A stretch of DNA of 64,000 bases, taken from NCBI GenBank assembly GCA_016946835.1, contig JACVTC010000061.1, positions 188,001 through 252,000 of the forward strand, given 5' to 3'. Source of the stretch: Neocallimastix lanati (nom. inval.). Lineage: Eukaryota > Neocallimastigomycota > Neocallimastigomycetes > Neocallimastigales > Neocallimastigaceae. Positions 30,959-42,900 of this stretch are shown here, piece by piece; position 1 is the stretch's first letter; every line of letters begins with the position of its first letter. The notes beneath the pieces were generated by a model. The model worked only from the letters and a program-made list of their open reading frames with translations. It was not told the DNA's origin and searched no databases. The translations under genes and the position numbers were made by a program.

Positions 30959-33900
30959 ACTACTTTTTATACATACATTTATTATTATAATTTTTTTTTT
31001 TTTTGCCTTTTATAACTAATATTTAATATAAAACACTTTTTTTATTTATTTATTATTTAATTCAACATCATACATAATTTTTTATTTTTTTATATAAATG
31101 TTTATATCATACATTTATATTTGTTTTATTAGAAAAATTATTCAAATTTAGTAATAAAAAATATTATGTTAAAAATTTAAAGTTACACAAAATGTTAATT
31201 TTTTTAATATAATTTTAATATTTTTTAAAAAAAAAAAACATATATATATATAGATACTTCTGAATTAAAATTATTTCAACTGGAAACGTGGCGTGGTAAT
31301 ATTTAAAATTGAAAATTTTATTAATAATTAAATTATTAATAGATAATTGAATACTTATATTATAGCATTATTGGTTTTATTATCATTTATTTAGTTTTAT
31401 AGAGAGAAGATTTATTTTATTAAGCATTAACTTTCAATTAGGTTTAAATAGAATTAGTATTTAGATATATTAGTTATTTAACCAAAAAATATATTTTATT
31501 AAAATTTTTGATTTATTGACTTATTATTCAATATTATAATTATCTTTATATTTATTATTAATATTATTATTATTATTATTATGTCCATCATTTATAATAT
31601 TTATTTATTATTTATTATTTATTATATTTACTATTATTTTTTATTATAAAATATTATATATATACAAAAATAATTAATATTATCTATATATATATTTACA
31701 TATGTATAATATTATTTATTCCTATTTACATATAGTATTTCATGTTTATTTATTAATTAATTAATAAAAAATTAATTACAATTGTGAGGTGATATTTTAT
31801 ACTTTTAAAATTAAAATATATATATATATATATAAATAAAACTTTAAATAGTAATAATACTAATTGAAATATAAGAGAATTAGCAATAACATAATAATAA
31901 TAATAATAACTATAATAATAATGATAATAATTATAATTTCGATATATATAATAAAAAAAAATAATATGTATATTGAGGAGGTAATATTAATCATAGAATA
32001 AACCTTTATATATTAAGAAAAAAAAAAAAAAAAAAGAATTGTACAAATTGAATAGTTGCACAATTAAAAAAAAAAAAAAAAAAAAAAAAAGGAGAATACA
32101 TTATTAAATGTTTGTTTAATTTAAAAAATATATATATTATAATATTTTAATATCTAATTTCAAATAAAAAAAATTTTAAATCTTTTAATTATTGTTATAA
32201 AGATCAAAAAGATCAAAAGTTGGCATAGAAATTAAACTGATCTCTTTATTAAGCAATTATTTTCATTTCATTTTTTATCTATATATAATATTTTATATTT
32301 GTTTTGTTATATTAATAAATGTATTTTTTAAAAAAATAAATAATTAGTATTTAATATTTAATATTTAATTATTTAATATTTAATATTTAATATTTAATAT
32401 TTAATATTTATTTATTTAATATTTAAATAAAAAATATATATATAATATATAATTAAATATAATAGAAATGTTTAGAAACATATTAGAAATGTATTAGTAA
32501 ATATTTTTTATTTACTTTAATATATATAGAAATACATTAGAACTATAGTAAATAAAAAATATTTAAAAAATTAATAAATAATGATCTTTATTACATTATT
32601 TTCAATACATTCTACATTTTCAATACAATTACGTATTTTGTATCACAGAAAATATTAAAAATAAAAAAATTAAAGGCAAAAAAAAAAAAATTTTTAAAAA
32701 AGATTTCAACAACTTATGAAGAAAAGAAAAGAAAAAAAAGCATTATTATTATTATTATCACCTGTTTTATTTTAGTAAAATATAAATAGAAAATTTAGTA
32801 ATTGAACTTTTAAAAAAAAGGTTAAAAGAAAAAAATAATAATAATAAAAAATCAGTTTTTTTTTCGATATTTATAGTAATTAATAATTAAATAGCATCTA
32901 TCACAAAGTAAATTAAAATATATTTACATTAATTTTATAAATCAAATGATGTTTTAAAAAAAAAAAAAAACATGTTGCTAAATAAGATGTTCAATATTAT
33001 TCATTAATATTTTATTATTATTACTATTATTATTATTCTTTATTAAAATACCTAATCTTTATGATGATGATGATTACTAATTATTATCTATTATTAGTTA
33101 TTATACTTCTTAACTCTTGTTTTATTATTTAATTATTTATTATTATTCAATTTTTATTATTATTAAATTATTTATTATTTAATTATAACTTATTAAGTAA
33201 TTAATAATATAAAAAAAATAAGTAATCAAATATGCTTCTAAATTTAGAAATTTAAAAATTTAATTCGATTTATTCAATTTATTATTTATATATTTATTTA
33301 TCTATTTATTAATTAATTATTCATTTATATTTATATTTATTTATTTATTTATTTATATCTTTACTTGTTTATTTACATTTTTATTTATTTATTCGTTTAT
33401 TTATATCTTTATTTGTTTATTTACATTTTTATTTATTTATTCATTTATTTATTGTATTATCAATTACTAATATAACATATTTAATATTCCAATGACGTAT
33501 CTGAAGAATTTATAATTAATTACGATTAATATAAATATATTACAATATAATTTAATATATATTAAAATTTAATTAAATCAAGAAAGAAGGAATAAAATTC
33601 TAATTCATCCGGAGTAAAAAAAATCAAATCAATTAAGTAATATAAATGAATATACATAAATAAATAAATAAATAATATATATTTTTTAATCTAAGTAAAT
33701 AAATATTTAAATAAATTCAATAATATATATAAATAGATTTTAATTATTTATATATTAAAAATAATTTTAAGAATAAATTTTAAGAATAAATTTTATTCCA
33801 CTAGTTTTTTATCTAAATATTATTTATTCATTCATTCAATTTATTGTACAAAGTGGAATAAATTATTTATTTTATTTATTCAATTATTATATTATTACAT

Positions 33901-35117
33901 ATATCTAACAATATATTAGAGTCAATTATGTAGTATTCTATATATTATTTCTAATAACTTAACATTTATTTAGTTATTACTTACTTATACATTTATTTAT
34001 TTTAAAATTATTTTACAATTTTTATAGGTTTAAAAAAAAAATTAATATATAAAAAAAAAAAGAATTTTTTTTTTCACTACTTCTTTTTTTTTTTTTATTT
34101 TTATATATATATATTTATTTTTGATTGTACATATGTTAGAATCTTAAAGTTTCTTTGTATTTTTTATTTTCTTATTAAAAATAAAAGTAAAAAAAATAGT
34201 AATAATAAAAAGTTCCAGTAAAAAAACTTTATTTACTTAAGAAATAGGGGGGAAAAAAAGTAAAAAATATAAAAATTTTATTTCTACTTTGTTTAAAGAA
34301 AATGAATCACTAATTTAAAAAATATATAATGAAATAAATGTTGATTTATTTTAATAAAATATCTTATTAAAAAATATTTTATATATAAACACTTGTTAGT
34401 TAAGAATATTACAAATCTATAAGTAGTCAGCATTAAAAAGAATTACAACTTTTTAAAATAAACCATAAATTAATAAATTCTAATTGTTTTTTTTTATTAT
34501 TATTATTATTGTTATTATTAATGAATTTTATAATAAGACAATATATATAAAATAAATTTCGACATTCTTTTTTTTTTTTATTATTATTATTATAAAGTCA
34601 TAATTCACAGTATAGTATTTTATTATTGAGCAATAATAATAAAAGAATCAAAGAAGAAGAAAAAAATGAAATATTTGTTATTTTAAATAAAAAATTTATC
34701 ATTCTTTTAATATATAAATTTGTTTTACATATTTACATTGTTGATAATCTTTTTTTTTAAAAAAAAAAAAAAAGAAATTATAGAGGGACATAAAATTAAA
34801 ATAATATATATATAATTTAATTGATTTATTACATTAATATTTCAATATTAATATATACTTATACATAAAAGAGAATAGTAATATAGAAAGAAATAAAATT
34901 TAAAATATATAACAGCATATTATAATTATTATTAGTAATAATTTAATTAAAAAAAATTGTTATAATTTAATATAATTTAATAATATTTTTTATAATTTTA
35001 TTTTATTTTTCACTTTTTTATTATTTTATATTATTTTATATTATTTTTTTTATTTTTTTATTTTTTCTTTTTTTTTATTATTTATTCATCTCTTTTAAAT
35101 ATAAAATTAATACTTAA

Positions 35118-36764
35118 ATGGATATAAAAGTAAAATCAGCAAAATTATCAAAAATTTTAATAATTTCTTCCATTGCCACAGGTGTAACCTTAAGTGGGGC
35201 CTACCTTATCTATAAACATAATAAAGACAATAAACAATATAAAAGAAATTCCAACTCCAACTTTTCAATAACTATTCACTTATCAAAAGATCAGGTACAT
35301 AAGGGTAAATTTGATAATAAAACTAAAGATAAAGAGGCTATTAGTGAGGAAGATGAGCAAAGCGAAAGTGAAATTCATGACTTTAATGAATATGTTGAAT
35401 CACTACCTTCCTCGGAAGAAAAAAATTTTTTCTTAGATTTATATGATAAATTTATGAATATATTTTCTAAAAAAGAGGATTTATTAGACGATACCATTAT
35501 AATTACTAAACCTAATGAAGCTCTTTATACTCTCGATGATTCTGTAGAAATAGATGAAAATAATGATACCATAATAATTACGAAACCTAATGAATTTTCA
35601 ACCTCTTCTCCTATAGATAGACCTAACAGTGATGAAAATGTAAAAATATTGAATGAAGTCATAGAACAAACTATAAATTTAGTAAATAATAATAATAATG
35701 ATAATGATAGTAATGATGAAAGTTTAGCATCGACCAGTAGTATTACTAGTACCTCAACGAAAACATTAAAAAATAAAAAGAATTTTGATAAAAATATTAT
35801 TGCTACCAATGATGGTGATCATAATAATGATATTAATATTAATAATAGTATTCATAATAGCGAATCATTGTCTGCTCAATCCTCCTCTTCTACACTCATT
35901 GATAAACATGAATTCTCATCAGAGGAATTACAAAATAGTTCTTTTGATAATTCATTTATTATGAAAAATATAATGTCAGAAGTAGAAATAACTGAAATTA
36001 AAGAAGCTGGAGATGAAGATGATTTTCATGAAAATAAATTTAAATTTGAAGAAATTATTAAAAATAACAATAATAATAAAAATATTGATAAAGAAAAAAT
36101 TGGTAAAGATAGTTATCCATCAAAAATCAATACCAATTATAATAATAATATCAATAATACCCTATCTACTAGAAAAAGAAAAGAAACCATCACTACCTTC
36201 AATTTTAAAAAATATGATACCGAAAACGAATTGATGGATAGTGAAAATGAAAATATTGTACCATCTACTCCAAAGATGAGTTTTTCCAGTCGTAATATGA
36301 TGTCACCTATGTCAACAGTCAGTCGTAATAATAATATTATTCAAACCCCAAAAATAGATAAAATGGATAATGAATCTATTAATCCTCTCAGTATTGATAT
36401 TAATCAACTCTTAATGAGTCAAAATTTTGAATTTAGTGACGAAGAGGGTGAATATTCATCCGAAACCGAAACCATTGATAATAAGATTCATTCAAATGGT
36501 AAAACTCTTCATCGTGCCTCCTCCATATCATCAACTAGTACCTTCCAATCCGCTAAATCTAGTTGGACAGAAGGACATTCCTTTATGGAAGATAGTAGTC
36601 TCAATCATGAACCTTTGAGTCACTCATATGGTAATTCAATTAATGGTAATAGTAAAGATCAATTAAGTTTGAATGATGAATCATGGGAAGTGAATAGTGT
36701 ATGTAGTAGTACTTCTGGATTTTATTCTGCACAAGAAGAATTTTTTGATGCCAATATGGATTAA
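35118..36764 (+). CDS. Membrane-anchored protein with C-terminal FFAT-like motif
   Basis: Single-exon 548-aa protein of unknown family. Residues 1-12 are basic, residues 13-32 form one moderately hydrophobic helix (ILIISSIATGVTLSGAYLIY), and a basic flank KHNKDNKQYKR follows. This is a signal-anchor layout seen in outer-mitochondrial or ER membrane proteins, with the bulk in the cytosol. The rest is acidic, Asn/Ser-rich and likely disordered, with an 11-residue repeat DTIIITKPNE at 124-134 and 149-159. The last residues read YSAQEEFFDANMD; E541-F-F-D-A545-N-M is the core of an FFAT motif (E-F-F-D-A-x-E, last position M instead of E), which binds the MSP domain of VAP/Scs2 proteins on the ER. 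A tether linking another membrane to the ER is a reasonable inference. Functions other than VAP binding cannot be seen. Confidence 0.85.
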   Translation: MDIKVKSAKLSKILIISSIATGVTLSGAYLIYKHNKDNKQYKRNSNSNFSITIHLSKDQVHKGKFDNKTKDKEAISEEDEQSESEIHDFNEYVESLPSSEEKNFFLDLYDKFMNIFSKKEDLLDDTIIITKPNEALYTLDDSVEIDENNDTIIITKPNEFSTSSPIDRPNSDENVKILNEVIEQTINLVNNNNNDNDSNDESLASTSSITSTSTKTLKNKKNFDKNIIATNDGDHNNDININNSIHNSESLSAQSSSSTLIDKHEFSSEELQNSSFDNSFIMKNIMSEVEITEIKEAGDEDDFHENKFKFEEIIKNNNNNKNIDKEKIGKDSYPSKINTNYNNNINNTLSTRKRKETITTFNFKKYDTENELMDSENENIVPSTPKMSFSSRNMMSPMSTVSRNNNIIQTPKIDKMDNESINPLSIDINQLLMSQNFEFSDEEGEYSSETETIDNKIHSNGKTLHRASSISSTSTFQSAKSSWTEGHSFMEDSSLNHEPLSHSYGNSINGNSKDQLSLNDESWEVNSVCSSTSGFYSAQEEFFDANMD

Positions 36765-37224
36765 AAAAAAAAAAATTCTTTATAAAATAAAAAAAAAAAA
36801 AAAAAAGAAAAAAAAAATTAAAAATAAAAATTACAAATTTCAAAAAAATTGAAAATAATTATATAAATGATTAAAAAAAAAAAAAAAGTATTATATTCTA
36901 TTCTAATTTTATATATATTTATATAAATGAAAATGGTAATAAGGGTAAAGAAATTCATTTTTTTACTAGTAATAATTATAAATGTATAATTATTAATAGA
37001 GAGAAAAAAAAAAAAAAAAGGAAATCTCTTATTGAACCTCATTAATATGCTATTATTATTATTATTATTACTATAATTAAAAAGTTAATCATAGTAATAA
37101 TAATTATAATATTAATAGTAATTTTTTTTTTTTTTTTTATCTATTAAAAAAAAAAAAAAAAAAAATAAAATTGATTCAAAATCCGAATCAATATTATTAC
37201 AATTCATTAAGTATAGAGAAAAAA

Positions 37225-37267
<43 letters not shown>

Positions 37268-37640
37268 GAAAAAAAAAAAGTTATAGTATATATATATACA
37301 AATATATGTATGTTTATTATTTTTTTTATATATTGAGGAAGAGAATTATAATTCTTTGGGAAAGTAAACACGAAATAATAATAGTAATAATAATAATAAT
37401 AAAAATTATAGATAAAAAATATAAGAAAAAATAAAAAAAAAAAAAAAAATGAAAAAAATGAAAAAATAAATTGTATGAATTTATATATTTATAATCTATA
37501 TATTTTATTTTTAAAAAAAAAAATAAATAAATAAATAAATAAATAAAATGAAATTAAAAATAAAATTAAAATTAAAAAATATATATAAAAAAAAAATTAA
37601 TAAATAAATAAAAAAAAATTAAATAAATCTAAAATTAAAA

Positions 37641-37675
<35 letters not shown>

Positions 37676-38185
37676 TTTTAAATATATGAGATTTAAATAA
37701 GTAAAAAGAAATAAAATGGAAGAAAGATGAATTTGATTTGAACAAAAATATATAGATTTATAATTCTTTTAAATTTTTAATTATTATCTTTTCTTATCTC
37801 TTAATGTTTATAAAAAAAAAAAAAAAAAAAAAGGATTTTAAAATAGGCTAAGAATTACCTCTTAATATCTAATATGTTGTGATGTAACATTATATTATGG
37901 ATTTTATTTTATTTTATATGTTATGTTATATTATATATTATATTATATTATTTTATGTTATATATAATTAAATTCCTCATATCTTTTACTTTATATATAT
38001 ATATATATATATATATTTTTTTGACGATTATTACTGGAAATGGTAATTTTGATGACTACTACCACCACTTTTCTTCTACTACCACCACCTTCCTATTTTT
38101 TTTTTTTTTTATTCATCAAAAAGAAATTTGAATAATCGATAGTACTACTGTAATTATTTTAGATCACATTTATTATTATTATTAA

Positions 38186-38290
38186 TTATTATTAATTATT
38201 ATTAGTAGTAATAAAGGATTTTCTGATTTTCAAATTTTTTTAATAACAAAAATATACAACAACTACTATTATTAAAAGTATTTATTTTAA
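38186..38290. repeat. 105-bp direct repeat, copy A
   Basis: AGTAGTAATAAAGGATTTTC through ACAACAACTACTATTATTAA to AAAGTATTTATTTT; copy B is at 38636-38743, about 455 bp downstream, with few differences. Confidence 0.8.
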
Positions 38291-38635
38291 AGTTAAAGTA
38301 TGTGTTTTGATCCAAGTAAACGATTAAAATCGTATTGTAGGAATTTCATATCTTTTAATTTAATAAAATAATAATTCAATTTCATATCGTTTATATATAT
38401 ATATATATTTTTTTCTATTTTCATTTTTTTTTTTATTTTTAAAATTAGGAAGAGTATACACCTTCATTGCTTAATTTATTAATTATAAATATATATATAT
38501 AATGTATTCCTATACAAATGTAAAAAATTTTATTACAAATATATTTAGATAAAATTTAAAATTAAATAAATAAATAAATAAATATATAAATATATAAATA
38601 AATAAATAAATAAAAAAAGAATAAATTTAGATTCA

Positions 38636-38743
38636 AGATTATTATTATTAATTATTAGTAGTAGTAATAAAGGATTTTCTAATTTTCAAAAAATTTTTAA
38701 TAACAAAAATATACAACAACTACTATTATTAAAAGTATTTATT
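38636..38743. repeat. 105-bp direct repeat, copy B
   Basis: Second copy of the 38186-38290 element in the same orientation. Between the copies are AT microsatellites only. It may be a dispersed short repeat or the trace of a local duplication. Confidence 0.8.
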
Positions 38744-39161
38744 TTGTTAAAACCAGAAAAAAAAATAATAATTATGAGAGCAGTATATTTGTATTCTGAG
38801 TATTGTAAATAGGTTTAGACCATTCAAAAGATTTTCTTTGGTTTATTATAACCATCTGAAAGATTCTTATATAAAATTAATCAAAAAAAAAAAAATAATA
38901 ATAAAAAATAAATAAATAATAATTAAATTATAAATAAAATGTATATATATAATATATATATGAATCAATCCTAAAATAAATAATAGTAGTAATAATTTTT
39001 TTTTTTTTATAATATTTTTATATATTATATATATATATTTATTTATTAATTCATTCATTCATTTATTTATTTATTTATTTATTTATTGCTTTTTTATTTA
39101 TTACAATTTTAAATACAATTTTAAATACAATTTTAAATACAATTTTATTTTATTTTTATTT

Positions 39162-39192
<31 letters not shown>

Positions 39193-39928
39193 TTTTATGT
39201 TATTTTATTTATTTCATTTTATTTTATTTTATTGATTTGCTTAATCTATAAGAAAAAAAAAAAATAAAAAAAAATTATATTTAATTTTTCTATCTTTTTC
39301 TTTTTTTTCTTTTTAATGAAAATAAAAACATAACAGAAAACACATATAAAAAAAAAAAAAAGTATTTATATTTAATTTATAATAACATATATATTTATTA
39401 ATCTAATAGAATAGAAAGTACAGTAAAAAAAAATAATACATTGTATAAAATAATTTATTTATATATATATATTTTTTTTTTATATTTATCTTTAAACTAA
39501 TAAAAAATTAATAAAATGGTTTTTCTATATATATATTAGTAATACATTTTTTTTCTTTAATCTTGTATATAAAAATTAATGGTTTTACACTAAATACTAT
39601 TATTGTTTATTTTTGTATATTTATTGATTTATATATATATCTATCTTCTCCTTCCTTTTATTTTATTTTTTATATTTTTTATGTTTTTTTTTTTTTTTTT
39701 TTTTTTTTTTCTGTTTGTTTTCTAAAAAGCTCTTATTTATTTATTTATTTTTTTTTTTTTAATTTAATTTTGATACTAAATTACTTATATTAATATAATA
39801 GAATAAATTTATTATTATTAGAATTATATAAATTTTTATAACAAAAAAAAAAAAAGTTTATCTAATTATTTACTTATATTTTATTATTTGTTTTATTCTT
39901 CTATTAATTTGTCTTTATTTAATTTACT

Positions 39929-42900
39929 TCACTTTGGAGTTTGAACTTGTGATGGTGGAAGTGAAGGTGGTGGAGTTGGAGTTTGAGTTGGTACCATAGT
40001 AGAATTGGTATTGGCTACTTCAAGGTTAGCTGCTGTTTTAACGTCAGTCTTATTAACATTAGTAGAAGTTTCAACCTTTTGATCCTCTTCCTTCTTTTCT
40101 TCTACCGATTTAACTTCTTCATTAGTAGAAACTGCTGAGGTAGTAGTAGTTCCAGTATCAGCTGGAATTGAAGTTGTGGCTGGAGCTTCACTAATATTAT
40201 TACCTTCTTCTCCTTCTTTCTTATCTTCAATAGTCATATTTTGAAGTTGAGCAATAGTTTGTTCATTCATATTACTTGGACTAACAATATTAATATTGAA
40301 AGCTTGGTAAGCCTTCATAGTAGTTAAAGAGGATACTGCACACATCCAAATACGAGTTTTATAAACCTTGAAAAGATCACGTACTAATTCACGGAAATCA
40401 ATACGTCTTTCAGAAACAAAATAGAAAGTTAACTTTCTTCTATCCCATTGATATTCAGCATCAACAACTTCCATTGGCATATTTCTTTGTCTAACCTTTT
40501 GTTGACAGAGAAGCATAGAACTGTTTTCATCTGTATTCTTTTGAACCAACATATTAACTTCAGCTGGTTGAGCCATACGATAAATACGCTTTGGATGAAT
40601 ATCTTTTGGGAATTGTAAATTTTCTTCATTCACCTTTCCTTCATCACCTTCAGTAGTTGTAATAGTTGCATCGGTCTTTTCATCACCTGTTTTTTCCTTA
40701 TTATCTTCCTTTTTATCTTCTTCCTTTGTAATAGATTCTTTACCATCTTCGGCGGAGGTAGTATTAGCCTCATCTTTTTTGACTTCATCTTCAGCAGTTT
40801 TTTCTTTACTATCAGTAGTGGTTTTATCTGATGTTTTGTCTCCTTCAGTAGTACCAGTAGCACTGGCATCTCCAGCACCTTCTGATTTTGGCCAAGTAAT
40901 AGGAATATTTGGAACATTATTATTATTCATATCATCATCAATAATTAAGTGACGTGGATTACCACGTTCAGCATGATAGGCAACTAATTGAGCTAAATTC
41001 TTAATATTGTTAACAATAACTTTACCAAGATCCTTACCACGATCAGCTTCAACAATAACCAAATCACCAATTTTTATAGTTAAACCACTATTTTCTGGAA
41101 CATAGAAGTAATCGGTACGACCAGCCTTGAATTCAATGACATAAAGTGGCCAATGGTAAACATTTTGTTGCATTTGATGTAAATTCTTACCAGCTTCAAC
41201 CCATGCACGAGTTCTGTATTCAGTATTTTCAAAGTAATCATTAATGTCATTAATATACATATTATCACTATTCATCATCATACCATGACCACGGTTGTAA
41301 TGTTGCATCATCATCATATCATTCATACCATTATTATTCATTCCCATGTTCATACCAATATTCATACCCATTGGCATATTCTGATACATTCCTGGCATCA
41401 TATTATTCATACTCATACCACTATTTCTTCTCATATTAAATTGTTGTTGCATCATAAAGTCCATATCATTATTACCATTAAAGTTTTGATCAAAAGTTGG
41501 AGTATACATTGGTTGATTCATACCATTTTGATTACCATTATATATATTATTATTAAAGAAACGATTTCTTCTCTGTTGTTGACTATTTTGGACTTGTGCC
41601 ATTCTATTGTTACCATTCATACCTTGAGGTAAAAAGTCATTTGGACCATTAGGTTGCATCATACTACTATTCATTGCACCTAAAGCTTGTGGTTGTATTT
41701 GGTTTGGTTGTGGTGGTTGTGTTTGTGCTTGCTGAGATTGTTGACCATTCATATTCATGCCTGGCATAAAGTTATTTTGAGTAGAAAATACCTGATCATT
41801 GCTACTCAACGGACCAGTTGATGTACTAACATTATTAGTATTCCATAATGGGTAAACAGGTTGTGTATTTGAACGTTTATGAGCAAGTGCTTGATTTTCT
41901 GTGGTACTACGGAATGGCGATGAAGTGGTACTAGTAATACCAGTATTATTAGTCCATTGATTAGAAAGTATATTTACATTATTCATGCCAGTAGTGGTAT
42001 TAGAATCAGCTATAGTAGATGGTATATTCATATTAGAAAACATTAATTTATTTTGTTGTTGTTGAGTAAGTAATGAAGAATTATTATTAAGAGTAGATGG
42101 AGGAAGAGTGGTTGTCGGTGTAGTTAATAAAGAAGATGTATTTATGGTGGAGGATTCATTTGTTGAAAACATAAATCCATTATTGTTATTCAATTGAGAA
42201 GTTGGAGTAACAGAAGAAGTTGTCATAATAGACGATAAACCATTACCATTACTATTACCACTTTGTAATGGAGATAAAAGAGTACTTTTAGATTGTAAAT
42301 CAGTAGTGGAAGTTGATGTGGTATTATTTAATACACTTGAAAATAGATCTATATTATTATTGTTAAGGAAGGCAGAAGACAAATTATTATTTGTGGCACC
42401 CATAACATAATTATTTAAATTCTTTTGTGAATGATATCTTTGATGATTATTTTGGAAGTTACTATTCATATTATAATTATTCATAATACCAAAGGTATCT
42501 GAAGAAGATTTTGAACGAGATCTAAATTTACTATTACCAAAACTATCCAAACCACCTAATCCTGAAGATTTACTATTATCTATAAGTTCACTTAATTTAT
42601 CTAAATCGCCATTAACTTCATCAGCCTCATCAATTCTATTTTCATTTAAATTTAAACGTTGTAATCTTTCATTTTCTATTTCATCTTTTTCAGATAATGG
42701 AAATTGTGAAGTTAATGCTGCTGCTGCTGTTGCAGCTGAATTTAAATTATTTCCATAATTTTCATTCATTGGACCTAAAGCGCCAACTGAAACAGAGAAA
42801 CTTCTATATTGTCTTGGTGGAGGTTGCTGAATACCTGATGAATTTGTACTACCAAAATTTGCAAAAAGATCATTTCTACCAGTACTAGCTGCAGAATTCA

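Larger units (their letters stand above)
29796..35117. other. Intergenic desert, about 5.3 kb
   Basis: A/T-rich sequence with simple repeats: (TTA)n at about 30383-30433, (TTTA)n at 30704-30755, (AATAAAT)n at 30886-30958, a 48-bp direct repeat in about 33352-33450 around TTTATATCTTTA-TTGTTTATTTACATT, and ATTTAATATTTAAT runs near 32347-32410. No coding-like segment was found. It holds the divergent 5' regions of the kinase gene (left) and the 548-aa gene (right). Confidence 0.6.
36765..39928. other. Intergenic region between convergent genes
   Basis: About 3.2 kb of poly(A)/poly(T), (TAAA) and (TTTA) runs, with the 3' ends of the 548-aa gene and the PSP1 gene facing each other. It includes a 105-bp direct repeat (separate entries) and an ACC/CTT-rich patch at 38056-38095. 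No gene is supported. Confidence 0.6.

Noticed and set aside
41285-41632. Plus-strand His/Ile-rich open frame of 115 codons.
   Set aside because: Antisense shadow of the Asn/Met-rich part of the PSP1 gene.
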